Part shown: positions 1-5,089 of the stretch, piece after piece
Layout of the letters: each line of letters begins with the position of its first letter
How positions within the stretch are numbered: position 1 is the first letter of the stretch
NCBI GenBank assembly: GCA_945788155.1
Contig: CALZKX010000141.1
Coordinates: 1-5,207 of the forward strand
Direction of reading: 5' to 3'
Length of the DNA stretch: 5,207 nt
Source of the DNA: an uncultured Flavobacteriaceae bacterium
GTDB taxonomy: Bacteria > Bacteroidota > Bacteroidia > Flavobacteriales > Flavobacteriaceae
Position numbers and translations under genes: made by a program
The notes under the pieces: generated by a model
What the model was told of the DNA's origin: nothing
The model's database searches: none
Seen by the model: the letters and a program-made list of their open reading frames with translations, nothing else

Positions 1-124
1 AACAACGCGCATAAAACATAGCTGGGATAGTATTAAATCAAAGTATTTGTCATATTTTTAAGGCAAATGCCGTAGATGACATTTAGTGACTTTTTAACCG
101 CTACATTTCATGCACGTAACCGTT
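1..124 (+). repeat. attC-like recombination site A (124 nt)
   Basis: This imperfect palindrome runs from an AAC at 1-3 to a GTT at 122-124. The left arm GCGCATAAAACATAGC (7-22) pairs with the right arm GCTACATTTCATGCAC (100-115): 12 of 16 positions are Watson-Crick and the other four are A.C on the top strand, so G.T on the bottom strand. Three nt separate AAC from the left arm and six separate the right arm from GTT. The apical part holds GTCAT/ATGAC (49-53/76-80) around GGCA-AA-TGCC (62-71). It is closely related to the site at 556-679. The matching R'' extension lies before the window, so the upstream cassette cannot be judged. Confidence 0.75.
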
Positions 125-184
125 GTATTTAATAAGACAGACTTTTGGATCTTCCCAGGTTTATTGCTACGCATCGAAAATTGA

Positions 185-388
185 GGATTAAGGTCGTTAC
201 TATAAAAAGAGTATGGGATTGGACTTAAGAACAATATCGGACTACCCAAGCTTTCGATCAGGATCGTGTGAGAGTTACACTATCAAATACGAATATTGAT
301 TCGCATAAAGCTTGCCGAAGTTATGTTATTTTTTTGACAAAGTCAAGAGTTAACATAAAAAAGGTTTTTATAGTAACGACCTTAATCC
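185..388. repeat. Perfect 24-bp inverted repeat enclosing 156 nt
   Basis: The 24 nt at 185-208 (beginning GGATTAAGG, ending CTATAAAAA) are the exact reverse complement of 365-388. The enclosed 156 nt contain smaller hairpins: AAGCTTT/AAAGCTT (248-254/307-313), CGAAT-ATTG-ATTCG (290-303), and TTATGTTA/TAACATAA (321-328/351-358) around TTGAC-AAA-GTCAA (334-346). No transposase ORF is present, and I see no target-site duplication directly outside the arms. It could be a MITE-like insertion or a long folded RNA; the sequence does not decide between them. Confidence 0.7.
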
Positions 389-430
389 AAAGAAATTAAA
401 TTTACGGGCAGCTTTTAAAATAACGACACC

Positions 431-447
431 TTATCAGCAACTGATAA
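431..447. repeat. 7-bp hairpin TTATCAG-CAA-CTGATAA
   Basis: A perfect 7-bp stem with a 3-nt loop sits inside wider arms, TTTTAAAAT (413-421) and ATTTTAAAA (456-464), making a nested stem in the ORF-less cassette. It is AT-rich and has no clean U-tract directly after the stem, so I do not call it a terminator. Confidence 0.5.
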
Positions 448-555
448 AATGCATAATTTTAAAAACATAAACCTGAACCAGAGATGCTATGTAGCGTCCG
501 TTCTGACTACGTAAATGGGGATATTACCAATGGCTATTGACCATTTACTAAACAC

Positions 556-679
556 AACAGCGCGCATAAAACATAGCGGTAAAAAGTTATAAAACCAAAT
601 TTTTGTCTTATTTTTAAGTCAAATAACAAAAATGAAATTAGTGGATATTTAACCGCTACATTTCATGCACGCCACCGTT
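556..679 (+). repeat. attC-like recombination site B (124 nt)
   Basis: AAC at 556-558 and GTT at 677-679 bound this site. The left arm GCGCATAAAACATAGCGGT (562-580) pairs with the right arm ACCGCTACATTTCATGCAC (652-670): 15 of 19 positions are Watson-Crick and the four exceptions are all G.T on the bottom strand. The spacers are 3 nt (AGC) and 6 nt (GCCACC). The variable top contains ATTTTTGT/ACAAAAAT (599-606/626-633) over CTTA-TTTT-TAAG (607-618). It has the same length and arms as site A but a different apex, like the variable terminal structure of integron attC sites. Confidence 0.8.
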
Positions 680-711
680 AGCAAACATTACACTATATTA
701 AACAATAACAT

Positions 712-1761
712 ATGAAACAAATTTACATTTTAACAACACTTTTTTTAATTTGCATTACTAATTTGTATGCGCAAACTACCGATGTAGTCACTGGTTTAAA
801 TTTTCCTATGGGATTAGCACTTAATGGCAATGATTTATATATCGCAGAATATGGTGGCAATAAAATATCAAAAATAGATATTACAGCCACAACTCCTGTG
901 GCTACTGATGTAGTAACTGTTATAAATGGTCCTTATGAATTAGCACTTAATGGCAGCGATTTATATTTTACACAATATAATATTAATAAAATCTCTAAAA
1001 TAGACATTACAGCTACAACTCCTGTGGCTACTGATATAATAATAGGTTTAAATAGCCCTTATGGATTATTATTTAATGGCAACGATTTATATTTCACAGA
1101 AACTAATGGTGCAAAAATCTCTAAATTAGACATTTCAGACGCAACACCTATGGCGACAACCATATATAATGGAGTAATTAATCCACTCAGTTTAGCACTT
1201 AATGGCAACGATTTATATTTCATAGATGTTAATGGTAATAAAATCTCAAGGATAGACCTTACAGCCACACCATTAATGGTAACAGAGGTTATAACTGGTT
1301 TAAATAACCCTCTTGGATTATTATTTAATGGCAACGATTTATATATCGCAGAATATGGTGGTAATAAAATATCAAAAATAGATATTACAAATGCAACACC
1401 TACGGCAACAGATGTAGTCACTGGTTTAAATGGTCCTTCAGGATTATTACTTAATGGCAATGATTTATATATATCAGAAGCTTCTGCCAATAAAATCTCG
1501 AAACTAGATTTTTCTACACTTTCTATAGAAGAAAATATTGTAACAAATAAGAAACAACTTTCTCCAAATCCTTCTTCTAACTATATTCAAATTTCTAATT
1601 TAATTAAAACTAAAAATTATACTATTTATAATGTAGTTGGAACCGAAATTATTAATGGAACTATTTCTGAAAGTGAAAAAATTGATATTCGTTTCTTATC
1701 AAATGGTCTATACTTTTTAAAGTTTGACAACGTAAACACATTTAAATTTATAAAAAACTAA
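712..1761 (+). CDS. Secreted six-repeat beta-propeller protein with T9SS sorting domain
   Basis: A 349-residue exported protein. Residues 1-20 form a signal peptide (charged start, hydrophobic core, cleavage probably at LYA|Q). Residues 24-268 hold six repeats of about 42 residues with the pattern GLNxPxGLxLNGNDLYxxExxxNKISKIDIT, typical of NHL/SMP-30-like six-bladed propellers. Residues 283-349 begin LSPNPSSNYIQI and end in a lysine-rich strand, matching the type A C-terminal sorting domain recognised by the Bacteroidota type IX secretion system; the protein is therefore probably exported through the outer membrane and released or anchored at the surface. No catalytic residues are evident, so binding of a protein or carbohydrate is more likely than catalysis, but the ligand is unknown. 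The ATG at 712 gives an intact signal peptide; no Shine-Dalgarno sequence precedes it, as is usual in this phylum. Confidence 0.9.
   Translation: MKQIYILTTLFLICITNLYAQTTDVVTGLNFPMGLALNGNDLYIAEYGGNKISKIDITATTPVATDVVTVINGPYELALNGSDLYFTQYNINKISKIDITATTPVATDIIIGLNSPYGLLFNGNDLYFTETNGAKISKLDISDATPMATTIYNGVINPLSLALNGNDLYFIDVNGNKISRIDLTATPLMVTEVITGLNNPLGLLFNGNDLYIAEYGGNKISKIDITNATPTATDVVTGLNGPSGLLLNGNDLYISEASANKISKLDFSTLSIEENIVTNKKQLSPNPSSNYIQISNLIKTKNYTIYNVVGTEIINGTISESEKIDIRFLSNGLYFLKFDNVNTFKFIKN
781..1515 (+). repeat. Six tandem repeats of about 126 nt inside the propeller gene
   Basis: These units encode the propeller blades. Two non-adjacent copies are nearly identical: 821-885 and 1325-1389 share 63 of 65 nt, and both differences (AAT/AAC, GGC/GGT) are synonymous. 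The stretch beginning GATGTAGTCACTGG also recurs at 781 and 1411. Such similarity suggests recent unit duplication or gene conversion within the gene. Confidence 0.85.
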
Positions 1762-1772
1762 AAACGTTTGCT

Positions 1773-1897
1773 AACAACGTATAAAATTAATTGCTTGGTA
1801 CGAGCCTCCTTACGAAAATCCTCGCGGATTTTCTCTTCGGTTTTTATTTGCCAAATTAGGTGCTTAAACCACGCAACTAATCTTATACAACAACGTT
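1773..1897 (+). repeat. attC-like recombination site 1 (125 nt)
   Basis: AAC (1773-1775) and GTT (1895-1897) bound this site. The left arm GTATAAAATTAATTGC (1779-1794) pairs with the right arm GCAACTAATCTTATAC (1873-1888) at 14 of 16 positions; both exceptions are G.T on the bottom strand. The spacers are AAC (3 nt) and AACAAC (6 nt). The apex is a perfect 8-bp hairpin, GAAAATCC-TCGC-GGATTTTC (1814-1833). It aligns along its whole length with the site at 4966-5089. Confidence 0.85.
1814..1846 (+). terminator. Possible intrinsic terminator within site 1
   Basis: The 8-bp hairpin GAAAATCC-TCGC-GGATTTTC is followed 7 nt later by a T-rich stretch (TTTTTATTT). It lies 52 nt after the propeller stop codon and could end transcription there. 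The gap between stem and T-tract is longer than usual, and the hairpin may serve only the recombination site. Confidence 0.3.
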
Positions 1898-3528
1898 GGC
1901 GGTAATAAGATGAAAATCCTACCAAGTAGAAAAATAGAAAACAAGATTCAAAACGAATAACTATAAAAGAATGAAATCAATACTTCTAAAACTCAACCAA
2001 ATATTATTGCTTTTGATAATTTCAGTTGTAGCTCAAGCACAAACTGAAAGGCTACATATCTCGGAAGGTTATGTAAAGACTAAAGATTCTGTGCGACTTT
2101 ATTATAATATAGTAGGCGCTGGCAGTGACACTTTAATGGTTGTTCACGGTGGACCTTATAATTCTAACTATCTTTTGTCAGATATAAAACCATTGGCTGC
2201 CCACCACACATTATTACTTTATGACCAACGTTCAGCAGGATATTCAACGGTCGTTAAGGACACCGCAAGCTTAAACGCGAGTAAATATATAGAAGATATT
2301 GAAACTGTCCGAAAGCATTTTAATATTGAAAAAGTCAATCTTTTAGGGCATTCAAAGGGCGGATTACTTGCAGGGAATTATGCTGCTAAATACCCGAACC
2401 GCGTTAAGTCTATGATTTTGGTTAATCCTTCTCCTTTAACTAATAGCTGGAAGAGTAGCTATAAGAGCAATATGGATAGTATAACCAATCTTGTTTACGA
2501 ACAAAATGAAAAAAAATACAAGAATTCTCCTATCGACTCTACTAAAAGTTGTTGGGATTATTACGCCTTGGAGGCGCGTTACTACTATCCTTCTGCTGTT
2601 CACGCCCGCAGAATGTGGGGAGATGTATGTAATTCCATACAAGCAAATATGTTAAATCCTTCTATAGGTTATATGGGTTATACCATTAAAAAAAGAAACA
2701 TAATTCCAGAATTAGGAAAAGTTAAAGCACCTGTACTTGTGCTAGCTGGCGACCAAGATTATAAACCTTTTGGTGCTTTTGAAGAATGGAAAGAAAGTTT
2801 CCCAAATAGTGCAATTGTTAGGTTTCGTGGTTCGGGTCATTTTCCGCACGTAGATGACCCAGATTTATTTTTTGCAGCTGTAGAACAGTTTTTGACGGGT
2901 AAATTTCCAGATAGCACAATATACAAATCGAAAGGTGCAGGTGTAATTCTTCCAAATGATGATGATGGAACACCATATCAAAAAGCAAGAGCGGCCGTTA
3001 TTAGAATTGAAAATGAATTAGTTGACCTTCTGAATAAAGGTGACTGGAAAGGTGCTGCTTCACTTTATAGTTCCGACGCTGTTATTTATGGACCTAGTTC
3101 ACCACCTGTAATTGGACATCAGGCAATTACTTCATTCTGGCATACAGTATCAATAAGAGGTATGTCCACTATAGAACTACAGCTAATGGATTTAGAAGTT
3201 TCTGAAAATTTATTGGTCGCTAGAGGAAAATATGTGATGAGAGATAAAGAAAAAGAATACATTGATATCGGAAAATTTGTTGCTCTATATAGAAAAGAGG
3301 AAGGAAAATGGTTATTACATACGGATATGTTTAACTCTAGTTTGGAAACTCGTTCGCCAATTTCAATACCAGATTATTTGCAATTGGATGAGAAATAACT
3401 ACCGCCAACAATGTATAAAATTAATAGCGGTTTAATCGCTAAAACGAAAGTAAGTAAATATAAAAAAATGTCTGAGTTTAACCGAAAAGTAAGTGGGTAA
3501 AAATCCGCTACTATTCTTATACGAGACC
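1895..3528 (+). mobile_element. Gene cassette carrying the hydrolase fusion
   Basis: This 1634-nt unit begins GTTGGCGGTA (1895-1904) and after the gene carries the exact complement TACCGCCAAC (3400-3409) and then an attC-like site. The next position on each side (A at 1905, C at 3399) would be a G.T wobble on the bottom strand. A 76-nt leader precedes the gene and its stop codon is 1 nt from the terminal box. Confidence 0.7.
1971..3398 (+). CDS. Secreted alpha/beta-hydrolase fused to an NTF2/SnoaL-like domain
   Basis: A 475-residue protein. Residues 1-23 are a signal peptide (cleavage probably AQA|Q), so it acts in the periplasm or outside the cell. Residues 34-310 form an alpha/beta-hydrolase domain close to the proline iminopeptidase (S33) group: oxyanion motif HGGP (59-62), DQRSAGYS (85-92), nucleophile elbow GHSKGG with Ser128, probable acid Asp261 in LAGDQD, and His290 in GSGHFPHVDDPD. 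The triad looks complete, so it is probably an active peptidase or esterase; the substrate cannot be read. Residues 338-455 resemble DUF4440/SnoaL-type NTF2 folds (NELVDLLNKGDWKGAASLYS, then SPPVIGH, then GKWLLHTDMFNSS). NTF2-like domains often bind small ligands or dimerise, and here the domain may shape specificity. The start at 1971 gives the signal peptide; only a weak AAAAGA precedes it. Confidence 0.88.
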   Translation: MKSILLKLNQILLLLIISVVAQAQTERLHISEGYVKTKDSVRLYYNIVGAGSDTLMVVHGGPYNSNYLLSDIKPLAAHHTLLLYDQRSAGYSTVVKDTASLNASKYIEDIETVRKHFNIEKVNLLGHSKGGLLAGNYAAKYPNRVKSMILVNPSPLTNSWKSSYKSNMDSITNLVYEQNEKKYKNSPIDSTKSCWDYYALEARYYYPSAVHARRMWGDVCNSIQANMLNPSIGYMGYTIKKRNIIPELGKVKAPVLVLAGDQDYKPFGAFEEWKESFPNSAIVRFRGSGHFPHVDDPDLFFAAVEQFLTGKFPDSTIYKSKGAGVILPNDDDGTPYQKARAAVIRIENELVDLLNKGDWKGAASLYSSDAVIYGPSSPPVIGHQAITSFWHTVSIRGMSTIELQLMDLEVSENLLVARGKYVMRDKEKEYIDIGKFVALYRKEEGKWLLHTDMFNSSLETRSPISIPDYLQLDEK

Positions 3529-3531
3529 GTT
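3407..3531 (+). repeat. attC-like recombination site 2 (125 nt)
   Basis: AAC (3407-3409) and GTT (3529-3531) bound this site. The left arm GTATAAAATTAATAGCGG (3413-3430) pairs with the right arm CCGCTACTATTCTTATAC (3505-3522) at 15 of 18 positions; two exceptions are G.T on the bottom strand and one is a true mismatch (T.T). The spacers are AAT (3 nt) and GAGACC (6 nt). The middle differs from the other sites: it lacks the TCGC-loop hairpin and has two copies of AAGTAAGT (3449-3456 and 3487-3494). Its arms combine the GTATAA start of sites 1 and 3 with the TAGCGG end of site B. Confidence 0.8.
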
Positions 3532-3575
3532 ACCTGCAAGCAGAGAAGAACTCGATTTAAAATTTAGAAAAGCAT

Positions 3576-4967
3576 ATGAAAACAAAAACTATATTCCTAC
3601 TGAGCATATGTTTATGCACAATAATCGGTTGTAAAAAAGACAATATTTTAAAACTACCTATTACTTATCATCAGGGGTTTGGGCCTTTGCAATCATCTGG
3701 AGGAGGTTCGATTACACTTTATAATGATGATGAAATTAACCCGTGGAAAAAAACATTTTTAGAGGTGTCTGGAATACCAGAAAATTGGACCAATGCTAAA
3801 GTTGGTGATATTAACTCAGATATTTACCAATATGTCTATCAAAATTACCATTCAGGCCACATTTCAAAACAATGGTATAACGACCTTAAACAAATGTGGA
3901 ATTGGGAACCAGATACATTGAATTTGTCAAAAAAGCCTCTGAAATGCAGGGCTGCATTTGCAATAGGAATTGACTCTTTAGGAAATGATATGGTTGTTGT
4001 AGATTCAAATAATAATTATGATTTCAGTGATGACAAGCCGTTTATACCAATAGAGTATAACAGTAATTTAGATTGGGATTCATTGGCAAAGAATGAAGCA
4101 ATAAATGTCACGTTTGAACGTCAATTAAAAAATGCCAAGACGGAGTTTGAGGTTCCAATCATAATTACTACTCTCAATCAAGATTACTATCTATATTGTA
4201 ATTTCGCTCAATACGGTACTGCAAAATTAGAAAATCAGTTAATATTCATTCAATCTGGTGGTTTCAATGACTCGAGCTATAAAAATGCCGGAATAACTAT
4301 CGACCAAGGCTTAAATGGAGAAAAAGTAGATTCTCAAAATTTAGTTTATAACAATGAATATCTTGAAATCGGAAATGATTTATACAAAAACTTAGGAGTA
4401 AACAGAAACAAAGATTTTCTACTCTTAGAAAAAGTAGATTTATCTAAAAATCAAATTGACAAAAACTTGGGAGTAAAGAAGGGAAAAGATTTTCCACCAT
4501 CTGGGAAAACAGATTCAACTAAAAATCAAATACAATCTTCTCAAATTGGATTTAAAGCATTAGATTTTTCAGGAATTCAGTTCAAAAAACAAAATACCAT
4601 TTCGTTAGCAAGTTTAGAAGGGAAATATGTACTTCTCGACTTCTGGGCTACCTGGTGTGGCCCTTGCATCCACGAAATTCCAAATCTCAAGACCTTATAT
4701 GATAAAACTGATAAATCAAAATTTGAAATCATTGGTATTGTTGGAGACAGTCCACTGTCCTCTTTAGAACAATTGACTAACAAATATGGAATAAATTGGC
4801 CTCAAATTGTATCCGATAATTCTAATAAAATCAAAGAGAAGTACGGGATAGTAGCATACCCAACAACATTTCTTATCAACCCAGAAGGAAAAATTATTGC
4901 AAAAAATTTGAGAGGAAAGGAATTGGAAACCAAAATAGACAGTTTAATGAATAAAGCCAGCAGGTAA
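3576..4967 (+). CDS. TlpA-like thioredoxin-fold lipoprotein
   Basis: A 463-residue protein. Residues 1-18 form a lipoprotein signal peptide ending in the lipobox IIG|C, so Cys19 is probably lipidated and the protein anchored in a cell-envelope membrane facing the periplasm. Residues 322-461 form a TlpA/AhpC-TSA-type thioredoxin domain with active site WCGPC (360-364; Cys361, Cys364) and the cis-proline in YPTTF (Pro429). It probably acts as a periplasmic thiol-disulfide reductase or isomerase. The long N-terminal region (20-270) matches no family I can name with confidence; it contains an acidic stretch VDSNNNYDFSDD (142-153) of a type seen in Bacteroidota TlpA relatives. Residues 271-320 are a charged linker of two 25-residue repeats. 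The gene ends inside the downstream recombination box. The start at 3576 gives the lipobox at the expected distance. Confidence 0.9.
   Translation: MKTKTIFLLSICLCTIIGCKKDNILKLPITYHQGFGPLQSSGGGSITLYNDDEINPWKKTFLEVSGIPENWTNAKVGDINSDIYQYVYQNYHSGHISKQWYNDLKQMWNWEPDTLNLSKKPLKCRAAFAIGIDSLGNDMVVVDSNNNYDFSDDKPFIPIEYNSNLDWDSLAKNEAINVTFERQLKNAKTEFEVPIIITTLNQDYYLYCNFAQYGTAKLENQLIFIQSGGFNDSSYKNAGITIDQGLNGEKVDSQNLVYNNEYLEIGNDLYKNLGVNRNKDFLLLEKVDLSKNQIDKNLGVKKGKDFPPSGKTDSTKNQIQSSQIGFKALDFSGIQFKKQNTISLASLEGKYVLLDFWATWCGPCIHEIPNLKTLYDKTDKSKFEIIGIVGDSPLSSLEQLTNKYGINWPQIVSDNSNKIKEKYGIVAYPTTFLINPEGKIIAKNLRGKELETKIDSLMNKASR
4386..4535 (+). repeat. Two tandem 75-nt units encoding a linker
   Basis: Units 4386-4460 and 4461-4535 encode residues 271-295 and 296-320 of the TlpA-like protein. 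Both begin KNLGV and share KDF, K, D and KNQI: 14 of 25 residues are identical. The in-frame duplication lengthens the lysine-rich linker between the unknown N-terminal region and the thioredoxin domain. Confidence 0.8.
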
Positions 4968-5089
4968 CAACGTATATAATTTATTGCTAGTTCCCACCTA
5001 CTTACGAAAGTCCTCGCGGACTTTCTATTCCGTTTTTATTTGCTAAATTAGTCGCTTAAAACACGCAACAAACCATATACAAACACGTT
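4966..5089 (+). repeat. attC-like recombination site 3 (124 nt)
   Basis: AAC (4966-4968) and GTT (5087-5089) bound this site. The left arm GTATATAATTTATTGC (4972-4987) pairs with the right arm GCAACAAACCATATAC (5065-5080) at 13 of 16 positions; all three exceptions are G.T on the bottom strand. The spacers are AAC (3 nt) and AAACAC (6 nt). The apex is GAAAGTCC-TCGC-GGACTTTC (5006-5025), the hairpin of site 1 with one base pair changed on both sides. The AAC overlaps the stop codon of the TlpA-like gene. Confidence 0.85.
5006..5038 (+). terminator. Possible intrinsic terminator within site 3
   Basis: A perfect 8-bp hairpin with a TCGC loop is followed 7 nt later by a TTTTTATT stretch, at the same place as in site 1. 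It could end the TlpA-like transcript, but the same structure is explained by the recombination site. Confidence 0.3.

Larger units (their letters stand above)
122..676 (+). mobile_element. Cassette without a convincing ORF
   Basis: This 555-nt unit lies between two attC-like sites. Its start, GTTGTATTTAATAA (122-135), is complementary to its end, TTACTAAACACAAC (545-558), at 12 of 14 positions; both mismatches become G.T wobbles on the bottom strand. No long ORF exists on either strand. The interior is rich in inverted repeats: a perfect 24-bp pair (185-208/365-388), a 7-bp hairpin (431-447), ATTTTAAAA-type arms (413-421/456-464) and GTAAATGG/CCATTTAC (511-518/541-548). It may carry a structured RNA, a miniature element or a decayed gene. 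I infer the cassette from its ends and cannot name a function. Confidence 0.6.
677..1894 (+). mobile_element. Gene cassette carrying the propeller/T9SS protein
   Basis: This 1218-nt unit starts with GTTAGCAAAC (677-686), and after the gene carries the exact complement GTTTGCTAAC (1766-1775), followed by its attC-like site. The gene starts 35 nt after the GTT and its stop is 4 nt before the terminal box, so the cassette is almost entirely gene plus site. I infer the boundary by analogy with integron cassettes, in which the leading GTT box pairs with the trailing AAC box. Confidence 0.7.
3529..5086 (+). mobile_element. Gene cassette carrying the TlpA-like lipoprotein
   Basis: This 1558-nt unit begins GTTACCTGC (3529-3537) and ends, before its attC-like site, with the exact complement GCAGGTAAC (4960-4968). 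A 47-nt leader precedes the gene. The trailing box overlaps the end of the reading frame and supplies its TAA stop. Confidence 0.7.

Noticed and set aside
213..399. Possible broken small gene in the ORF-less cassette
   Set aside because: The ATG at 213 opens 28 codons to a TGA at 297; removing one base there would continue to a TAA at 397. The result (MGLDLRTISDYPSFR..., then DSHKACRSYV...) matches no family I recognise, and the stretch overlaps strong inverted repeats.
652..670. TACATTTC as a Bacteroidota -7 promoter element (TAnnTTTG)
   Set aside because: It differs in the last base, no TTTG is found at the expected -33 distance, and the bases are already explained as the right arm of sites A and B.
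1059..1490. 143-residue open frame on the - strand
   Set aside because: It lies wholly inside the propeller gene and its repeats mirror the blade repeats; it is a by-product of the in-phase 126-nt units.
677..1775. Payload units as classical transposons with terminal inverted repeats
   Set aside because: No transposase is encoded, the terminal repeats differ for every unit, and no target duplications are visible; the shared 124-125-nt sites fit cassettes better.
1910..1960. 16-codon upstream ORF (MKILPSRKIENKIQNE) before the hydrolase
   Set aside because: It is out of frame with the hydrolase, has no visible ribosome binding site, and a chance ORF of this length is common in AT-rich leaders.
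2436..2642. 68-residue open frame on the - strand
   Set aside because: It is inside the hydrolase gene, has no recognisable domain and no sign of an independent start.
4577..4783. 68-residue open frame on the - strand
   Set aside because: It is antisense to the WCGPC thioredoxin domain, which is clearly the real coding sequence.
1..5089. CRISPR array or simple dispersed REP repeats
   Set aside because: The repeats are 124-125 nt, internally palindromic and variable in the middle, with whole genes between them and gene-specific flanking boxes; spacers of constant short length are absent.
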